DNA from: Bacteroidales bacterium
GTDB taxonomy: Bacteria; Bacteroidota; Bacteroidia; Bacteroidales; VadinHA17
DNA: 64,000 nt
NCBI GenBank assembly: GCA_029974835.1
Contig: JARKQN010000110.1
Coordinates: 17,187 to 81,186 of the forward strand
Direction of reading: 5' to 3'
Shown here: piece by piece, positions 58,089 through 64,000 of the stretch
Numbering within the stretch: position 1 is the first letter of the stretch
How the letters are laid out: each line of letters starts with the position of its first letter
Program-made: the position numbers and the translations under genes
Notes under the pieces: generated by a model
What the model saw: only the letters and a program-made list of their open reading frames with translations
Told to the model about the DNA's origin: nothing
Database searches by the model: none

Positions 58089-59252
58089 TTAACTGATTAT
58101 GTTTTTTATTCTCTCTTTTGCGTTTGCCAGCAGTTCCTCGCTGGCGCAGAGGGATATTCTTATGTATCTTTTTCCGTTATTTCCGAAAATAAATCCGGGG
58201 GTTACAAATACATGTGCTTCCTCAAGGATTTTTTCGGCCAGTTCCTCTCCGCCGCCCGATGATTCAGGCACTTCACCCCAGAGGAAGAGGCCCGACTGTC
58301 GTTTGTCGAACCGGCATCCGAGGAGGCTCATGATCTCTTCGGCAATTTCCCTTCTGCGCCTGTATATGCTGTTCAACTCATCATACCATTCCCTGCCTGC
58401 CATGAGGGCTTCAGCTGCTGCAAGCTGAACGGGAAGAAACATGCCCGAATCCATATTGCTTTTTACTTTCAGGATTTCGGTGATATAGTCGCTGTGGCCG
58501 GCAACGAGGCCTATCCTCCAGCCTGCCATATTATGTGATTTGCTGAGTGAATTGAGTTCCAGCGCAACATTTTTTGCCCCGTCGGCGTATAATATACTTT
58601 TATAGTCGCGGCTTAGTATAAAGCTGTATGGGTTGTCGTTGATAACCAGTATGTTGTGTTTTGAAGCAAATTTGACCAGCCTTTCGAAAAGAATCATCGA
58701 CCCTCTCTGTCCGGTAGGCATGTTCGGGTAGTTTACCCACATCATTTTGACCATTTCAAGGTCGGTGTCTTCAAGCCTGCAGAAGTCGGGCATCCATGAG
58801 TTTTTTGCCGTAAGGTCATAGGTTCTTACGATACCTCCGGCAAGTCTGGTAACCGATGAATAGGAGGGGTATCCTGGATCAGGGACGAGCACCTCATCGC
58901 CGGGGTTAACGAAGGCCATTGTGATGTGCATGATGCCCTCCTTGCTGCCTATCAGAGGAAGGATCTCATTTTCGGGATTAAGCCCGACGCCGAAGTATTT
59001 CTGATACCATTCGGCCATGGCTTTTCTGAGGGCGGGGACACCGTTATAGCTCTGGTAGCCGTGGACGCCGGGTTTAAGGGATTCTTCCCTCAGCTTTTCA
59101 ATAGCCGAAGGCGGGGGTGGCAGGTCGGGGCTTCCTATGCCAAGGTTGATGACATCAATGCCCGACTGTCGCATCGCGGCTATCTGCCTCAGTTTTGCGG
59201 AGAAATAGTATTCCTGGACAGTTTTGGTCCTGTCGGCCGGTTTAACTTTCAT
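58089..59252 (-). CDS. PLP-dependent aminotransferase class I/II
   Basis: VINLGIGSPDLPPP; PLP lysine SLSKSHNMAGWRIG. ORF track start at 59591 reads through pheA; start MKVKPADRTK at 59252. Confidence 0.9.
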   Translation of the reverse strand: MKVKPADRTKTVQEYYFSAKLRQIAAMRQSGIDVINLGIGSPDLPPPPSAIEKLREESLKPGVHGYQSYNGVPALRKAMAEWYQKYFGVGLNPENEILPLIGSKEGIMHITMAFVNPGDEVLVPDPGYPSYSSVTRLAGGIVRTYDLTAKNSWMPDFCRLEDTDLEMVKMMWVNYPNMPTGQRGSMILFERLVKFASKHNILVINDNPYSFILSRDYKSILYADGAKNVALELNSLSKSHNMAGWRIGLVAGHSDYITEILKVKSNMDSGMFLPVQLAAAEALMAGREWYDELNSIYRRRREIAEEIMSLLGCRFDKRQSGLFLWGEVPESSGGGEELAEKILEEAHVFVTPGFIFGNNGKRYIRISLCASEELLANAKERIKNIIS

Positions 59253-60081
59253 ATATTGTTTCGTCTTTCTTGTAAATACCGAGTATTTCCAGGTCGGTTG
59301 TATCATCGCCGAGGACGCCGTGGATAAGCTCCATCGTAGCGGTTTCGGGGATCTCAAGGTCGAGGTAGAACATATATTCCCATCCGCCGTTAAGTCTGGG
59401 CACCGACTGTATTTTTGAGAGGTTGATGTTAAGTTCGGCCAGTTTAACCAGTACGTTTGCCAGGCTTCCCGGTTTATGGTTAAGTGAAAAGCAAACGGAA
59501 GCCTTGTTGCCGTTTCTGAGGCCTTTGCTCCTGCTTCCGATAATGAGGAATCTTGTATAGTTTTCCCTGTAGGTTTCAATTCCTTCGGCAATTATTTCGA
59601 GTCCGTATATCTCTGCAGCCACGGTTGAGGCGATAGCCGCCACACCCTTCAGCTTCTTCACGCTTATCTCCCTGGCGCTTCCTGCAGTATCTTCTGTTTC
59701 AATAAGGGTTATTCCGGGGTGGTTATTAAGAAATGACATGCATTGCGATAATGCGATGGGGTGTGACCTGATCTCACGTATATCGCTTATGGTCTGGCCG
59801 GTAAGGGCCATCAGGTTCTGTTTAATTCTGAGGTCATGCTCCCCGAGTATTTTCAGACCCGATTCCCTGAGAAGTGAATAATTATAAAGGATGCTTCCCG
59901 CCCTTGCATTTTCAATAGCCATCACGGCAAAATCGGCCCTGCCTGTTTTGGCCTCGGCCAGTGTCTGGTCGAAGGTTGCGCAGGGAATTATCTCAATGTT
60001 TTTACCGAAATAGTTTTTGGCTGCCACCTCGTGGAAACTTCCCGGCTCACCCTGGATAGCTATTTTTCTCACCAATTCCAT
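59242..60081 (-). CDS. pheA: Prephenate dehydratase
   Basis: IAIQGEPGSFHEVAA; NYTRFLIIG; C-terminal ACT domain HKPGSLANVLVKLAELNINLSKIQS. Confidence 0.93.
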   Translation of the reverse strand: MELVRKIAIQGEPGSFHEVAAKNYFGKNIEIIPCATFDQTLAEAKTGRADFAVMAIENARAGSILYNYSLLRESGLKILGEHDLRIKQNLMALTGQTISDIREIRSHPIALSQCMSFLNNHPGITLIETEDTAGSAREISVKKLKGVAAIASTVAAEIYGLEIIAEGIETYRENYTRFLIIGSRSKGLRNGNKASVCFSLNHKPGSLANVLVKLAELNINLSKIQSVPRLNGGWEYMFYLDLEIPETATMELIHGVLGDDTTDLEILGIYKKDETIYES

Positions 60082-60104
60082 AGATACACCTTGTTATAAA
60101 CGCT

Positions 60105-60135
60105 CAAGGGCCCCTCTTTCTCTGAGGGACCCTTG
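60105..60135 (-). terminator. phe/tyr attenuator terminator-like hairpin
   Basis: Minus strand CAAGGGTCCCTC-AGAGAAA-GAGGGGCCCTTG, 12-bp stem with one G-U; U-tract weak. Confidence 0.75.
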
Positions 60136-60177
60136 CTTATTGTCTTTATCTTAAGTCATATACAAAAATCCCTCTTT

Positions 60178-60240
60178 CTATCTCGTGAAAAAATAGAAAT
60201 AGAAGAAAGCGAAGAAATAATTTTTGTATGACTGTATCAT
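60178..60240 (-). CDS. phe/tyr leader peptide MIQSYKNYFFAFFYFYFFTR
   Basis: Minus strand ATG ATA CAG TCA TAC AAA AAT TAT TTC TTC GCT TTC TTC TAT TTC TAT TTT TTC ACG AGA TAG; 7 Phe and 4 Tyr of 20 residues, immediately upstream of pheA/tyrA operon. Confidence 0.88.
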   Translation of the reverse strand: MIQSYKNYFFAFFYFYFFTR

Positions 60241-60259
60241 TTTTCTTAAAAACAGTGTA

Positions 60260-60289
60260 CAAAAATAGTCTTTTAATCAAAAAAACAAA
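60260..60289 (-). promoter_or_regulatory. Promoter of phe/tyr operon (TTTG-N18-TATTTTTG)
   Basis: TTTG at 60286-60289 and TATTTTTG at 60260-60267 on minus strand; leader ATG 19 nt downstream. Confidence 0.65.
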
Positions 60290-60307
60290 CAAAAACGGAT
60301 AAAAATA

Positions 60308-60904
60308 TTATTTATTCTTATGACGGTTCATGAGAATTTCCTCAATCTCTTCGAGTTTACATCCTTTTGTCCGGAGCAGCAGCAGCAGGTGGTAGATGAG
60401 GTCGGCGGCCTCATTTTTGAAGGCCTCGCTGTCGTCCTTCAGGGCCTCGATAACCAGTTCGACAGCTTCCTCTCCGGTTTTCTGTGCCACTCTTCCGATG
60501 CCTTCCCTGTACAGTTTATTGGTGTATGAGTTTTCGGTGTTTTCGTAGATGCGTTTGTTTATTATTTCCTCGAGCCTGTAGATAAATCCTTTTGGCTGTG
60601 CATCGCCGAAACATGAGGTGGTACCCTTGTGGCAGACCGGACCGGCGGGTTTGACCTTTATCAGTATTGCATCGTCATCGCAATCGGTCAGTATCTCTTC
60701 CGCATACAGAAAATTGCCGGATGTCTCGCCTTTGGTCCACTGTTTCTTCCTTGACCGGCTGAAGAAGGTTACTTTGCCCTCATTTATTGTACGGTTGAAT
60801 GTCTCCTCATTCATAAAACCGACCATCAGTACCTGAAGGGTGGTGCTGTCCTGGATAATTGCAGGCACGAGGCCTGATCCTTTGCTGAAATCAATTTTGT
60901 TCAT
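60308..60904 (-). CDS. hisIE: Bifunctional phosphoribosyl-AMP cyclohydrolase / phosphoribosyl-ATP diphosphatase
   Basis: HisI domain ([31 protein letters not shown]) plus HisE domain ([13 protein letters not shown]). Confidence 0.95.
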   Translation of the reverse strand: MNKIDFSKGSGLVPAIIQDSTTLQVLMVGFMNEETFNRTINEGKVTFFSRSRKKQWTKGETSGNFLYAEEILTDCDDDAILIKVKPAGPVCHKGTTSCFGDAQPKGFIYRLEEIINKRIYENTENSYTNKLYREGIGRVAQKTGEEAVELVIEALKDDSEAFKNEAADLIYHLLLLLRTKGCKLEEIEEILMNRHKNK

Positions 60905-61653
60905 CGTACTTCGATATTATAGGTTGAAAGATATTTTTTCAGTTCGTTCACGGATATTTCGCCATAGTGAAATATGCTTGCCGCGAGGGCGGCGCTGCAG
61001 CCAGTATTGATAAACACATCCCTGAAATCTTCTTTTGTACCGGCGCCGCCCGAAGCGATGACGGGGATGTTTACGCTTTCGACAATTGTTTTTGTAATCC
61101 CGATCGAGAATCCTGCTTTTGTACCGTCGGCTGCCATTGATGTAAGCAGTATTTCGCCGGCACCCGATTCTTCTGCCTTTACTGCCCATTCGGCGGTATC
61201 GGCCTGTGTCGGTGTTCTTCCTCCGTTAATGAAGACTTTCCACTTTCCGTCCACGAAGCCCGTGTCGATAGCCACCACAACGCACTGGCTTCCGAACCGG
61301 CCCGCGATATCTGATATCAGGCCGGGATTGTTTACCGCCGATGTATTGATGCTTATCTTATCGGCCCCTGCATTAAGGAGGGTTGCGGCATCGGCGGCGG
61401 TTTTGATGCCTCCGCCCACGGTAAAAGGTATGTTGAGAGCCTTTGCCACTTTCTCGACAAGGACGGCAAGGGTTTTTCTTTTTTCCACTGTGGCCGTGAT
61501 GTCGAGGAAGACAACTTCATCGGCTCCCTCGGAGGCATACCTGGCGGCCAGTTCCACGGCGTCGCCGGCGTCGCGCAGGTTAACGAAGTTGACCCCCTTT
61601 ACGGTGCGCCCGTCCTTTATATCGAGGCATGGAATGATTCTTCTTTTCAGCAT
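60901..61653 (-). CDS. hisF: Imidazole glycerol phosphate synthase subunit HisF
   Basis: [20 protein letters not shown]. Confidence 0.96.
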   Translation of the reverse strand: MLKRRIIPCLDIKDGRTVKGVNFVNLRDAGDAVELAARYASEGADEVVFLDITATVEKRKTLAVLVEKVAKALNIPFTVGGGIKTAADAATLLNAGADKISINTSAVNNPGLISDIAGRFGSQCVVVAIDTGFVDGKWKVFINGGRTPTQADTAEWAVKAEESGAGEILLTSMAADGTKAGFSIGITKTIVESVNIPVIASGGAGTKEDFRDVFINTGCSAALAASIFHYGEISVNELKKYLSTYNIEVR

Positions 61654-62360
61654 AATGCAGAGAGTTCTTCAGGTTTGACAATGCCCTCATAGAATGCCTT
61701 CCCGATTATGGCCCCCTCGCAGCCGGCATCCTTAAGTTCAAGCAGGTCGTTAAAAGATGAGATGCCGCCGCTTGCAATAAGATTTATTCTGCATTCCGAC
61801 AAAATCTCCCGGTACAGATCTGACGAGGGGCCCTTCATCATCCCGTCCTTCGAGATGTCGGTGCATACAACATACTCCACACCAAGAGCGGCATACTCTT
61901 TTATAAACGCAGCAACATCCGTGTCTGAACCTTCCTTCCAGCCGTGTGTCGCTATTTTTCTGTTGATTGCGTCGGCGCCAAGGATTATTTTTCCGGGGCC
62001 GTATTTTTCCAGCCACTCAAGGAATATGCCTTTTTGTTTAACCGCCACGCTGCCGCAGTTAACCTGTTTTGCGCCGGCGCTGAAAGCTGTTCTTATGTCG
62101 CTGTCCGATCTGATGCCGCCTCCGAAATCGATTTCGAGCGAGGTGCGGGATGCAATTTGTTCAAGAACGGCATGATTGACGATCTTTCCCTCCCTGGCCC
62201 CGTCGAGGTCGACAAGATGGAGATATTTCAGTCCGGCATCTTCAAGACTTCTCGCCACATCGGACGGGTTATCGCTGTAAATGGTGCACCTGTTGTAATT
62301 GCCCTGTTCAAGCCTTACACATTTGCCGCCGAGTATATCTATTGCAACAATTGCTCTCAT
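61647..62360 (-). CDS. hisA: ProFAR isomerase HisA
   Basis: [37 protein letters not shown]. Confidence 0.95.
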   Translation of the reverse strand: MRAIVAIDILGGKCVRLEQGNYNRCTIYSDNPSDVARSLEDAGLKYLHLVDLDGAREGKIVNHAVLEQIASRTSLEIDFGGGIRSDSDIRTAFSAGAKQVNCGSVAVKQKGIFLEWLEKYGPGKIILGADAINRKIATHGWKEGSDTDVAAFIKEYAALGVEYVVCTDISKDGMMKGPSSDLYREILSECRINLIASGGISSFNDLLELKDAGCEGAIIGKAFYEGIVKPEELSALC

Positions 62361-62935
62361 AATGAAAGGAAATTGCGTAATACCTTCTCTCCGGCTGCGG
62401 CTGATTTCTCGGGATGGAACTGGGTTGCCATGAAGTTATCCTTCCTCAGCGCCGCACTGAATGTGACCATATACGTGCATGCGGCTGTTGTATGACTGCA
62501 GAGTCCGGCATAATAACTGTGCACATAATACATGTTGTCATCTATGGTCAGGCCTTTGAAGAGATCATCATTTAACCAGGTGAAGTTATTCCATCCCATG
62601 TGGGGAATGATGCCGGAAGGGGGGAACTTAACGACATCGGTATCGAATATGCCGAGGCATCCGGTGTTTTCTTCTTCCGACCATCTGCACATAAGCTGAA
62701 GGCCGAGGCAGATGCCCAGCACTGGCTGTTTAAGCGATTTGATCACCCTGTCGAGGCCCCTTTCGCGCAGGTATCTCATTGCCGGACCCGCATTGCCAAC
62801 ACCGGGAATAATCACCTTGTCAGCTGCGGCAAGCTCCTTCTCATCATCGGTGAGGATGCACCCGACTCCTTCCCTCTCAAGGGCGTTCCGGACAGATTTA
62901 ATGTTGCCTGCGTTATATTTCAGTATTGCTATCAT
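62357..62935 (-). CDS. hisH: Imidazole glycerol phosphate synthase subunit HisH
   Basis: GATase: VLGICLGLQLM, YVHSYYA, QFHPEKS. Confidence 0.95.
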   Translation of the reverse strand: MIAILKYNAGNIKSVRNALEREGVGCILTDDEKELAAADKVIIPGVGNAGPAMRYLRERGLDRVIKSLKQPVLGICLGLQLMCRWSEEENTGCLGIFDTDVVKFPPSGIIPHMGWNNFTWLNDDLFKGLTIDDNMYYVHSYYAGLCSHTTAACTYMVTFSAALRKDNFMATQFHPEKSAAAGEKVLRNFLSL

Positions 62936-64000
62936 AATATTCCCTTGGTGCTTGGTATAATTCCGGTTCCGGTATGCCTTACAGCCATTCCGAGAGCTTT
63001 TGCGAATGCCTTGAAAACCGCTTCTGCCTTATGGTGTTCGTTTTCGCCTGCGGCCCTGATATGTATGTTACAGGCAGCGTTATCGGAGAGGGTTTTAAAG
63101 AAATGGTAAAACATCTCGGACGGCATTTCGCCAATTTTCTCCCTTTTGAATTTCACTTTCCAGACCAGCCATGGTCTGCCTCCAAGGTCGACGGATGCGG
63201 CTGCGTTTGCATCGTCCATCGGGAGGGTAAAACCGAAGCGGCCAATTCCCTTTCTTTTGCCAAGGGCCCTGTTGATGGCTCTTCCGAGGGCGATGGCCGT
63301 ATCTTCTATTGTGTGGTGTTCATCTGTTTCAAGATCTCCTGAAGCTTCGACTGACAGGTCAATTCCACTATGCCTTGCAAGGTGAACAAGCATGTGGTTA
63401 AAAAAGCCTATTCCCGTCTCTATGCGGCTGTCACCTTTCCCGTCAAGATTAACTGTTACCTTGATTCTTGTTTCCCCGGTAATATATTCTTCGGTTGCCT
63501 TGCGGTTCAGGCCTGTGAGATATCTGTAAATCTCATTCCAGTCGGTTGTACATAATGAGGCATAGTCGTCGTGGCCGGCAGTAATCAGGATGGCCCTGCA
63601 GCCCAGGTTTCTGGCCAGTTCCGCATCGGTTTTCCTGTCGCCTATTACATACGACGATTCCATATCCACGCCTTCAGCCAGGTATTTTGTCAGCATCGCC
63701 GTGCCGGGTTTCCGTGTCGGGGCATTCTCGTGAGGGAAGCTTCTGTCGATAAAAACCTTCGCAAATCTTACTCCCTCTCCTTCGAGGATTGAAAGCATTT
63801 TATTGTGAACGGGGAGGAACGCTGATTCGGGAAACGAATCTGTGCCTAACCCGTCCTGGTTGGTGACCATAACAAGTTCAAAGTCGGTTTGGGATGCTAT
63901 TCCGGCCAGTGCCGTTATTGCCCCGGGTAGGAATTCCATCTTCTCAAAGCTGTCAACCTGCTCGTCGGGAGGTTCTTTGAGAATAGTGCCGTCGCGGTCG
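62932..64000 (-). CDS. hisB: Bifunctional histidinol-phosphatase / imidazoleglycerol-phosphate dehydratase, 5' end beyond window
   Basis: IGPD motifs (FFNHMLVHLARHSGID; DEHHTIEDTAIALG); N-terminal HAD motif DRDGTILKEPPDEQVDSFEK reads off the window edge. Confidence 0.95.
   Translation of the reverse strand, partial: DRDGTILKEPPDEQVDSFEKMEFLPGAITALAGIASQTDFELVMVTNQDGLGTDSFPESAFLPVHNKMLSILEGEGVRFAKVFIDRSFPHENAPTRKPGTAMLTKYLAEGVDMESSYVIGDRKTDAELARNLGCRAILITAGHDDYASLCTTDWNEIYRYLTGLNRKATEEYITGETRIKVTVNLDGKGDSRIETGIGFFNHMLVHLARHSGIDLSVEASGDLETDEHHTIEDTAIALGRAINRALGKRKGIGRFGFTLPMDDANAAASVDLGGRPWLVWKVKFKREKIGEMPSEMFYHFFKTLSDNAACNIHIRAAGENEHHKAEAVFKAFAKALGMAVRHTGTGIIPSTKGIL

Noticed and set aside
59253-59591. 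Apparent N-terminal extension of the aminotransferase
   Set aside because: This part reads through pheA in another frame; the genuine N-terminus MKVKPADRTKTVQEYYFSAKLRQIAAM begins at 59252.
60974-61678. 234-aa plus-strand ORF opposite hisF
   Set aside because: Antisense to hisF with intact family motifs; low-complexity Ala/Ser/Thr-rich translation.
1-64000. CRISPR arrays, tRNA/rRNA genes, transposases or prophage
   Set aside because: No regularly spaced repeats, cloverleaf-like or rRNA-like segments, or transposase/integrase/phage proteins recognised on either strand.

Overview
64-kb window from a Bacteroidota chromosome (inferred from gene families, TAnnTTTG-type promoters and lack of Shine-Dalgarno motifs). 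No tRNA, rRNA, CRISPR array or IS element was recognised. Contents in order: housekeeping genes (nusB, yajC, coaE, DnaJ-like, phoH, purC, mazG); a pyruvoyl arginine decarboxylase/agmatinase pair; an ECF sigma locus; a YgiQ radical SAM protein; a four-gene NAD(P)-linked [FeFe]-hydrogenase operon; an M14 peptidase; an orphan multi-PAS histidine kinase overlapping a PPP-type phosphatase; a 25-kb accessory carbohydrate region (28.5-54.4 kb) of Tat-exported Gfo/Idh/MocA, TIM-barrel epimerase and enolase-superfamily proteins, an FAD oxidoreductase, a PHP-like/TIM-barrel fusion, a heparinase-like protein, a six-hairpin glycosidase-like protein, GH16, GH31, DUF6807 and NIPSNAP, with no SusC/SusD pair; then trpB2, the phe/tyr operon and the his operon, all on the minus strand. 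The strongest unannotated signals are two ribosome-mediated attenuators with leader peptides not in the ORF track: MKTRMSYTWWWRSKTLTL upstream of trpB2 and MIQSYKNYFFAFFYFYFFTR upstream of pheA-aminotransferase-tyrA-aroG/CM. Each has a terminator hairpin and a competing antiterminator pairing that begins at or beside the leader stop codon. Other leads: tandem Rex-like operators at the hydrogenase promoter, a DUF6263-like gene cut by one in-frame TAA, and the PHP-like/glycosidase-like fusion.
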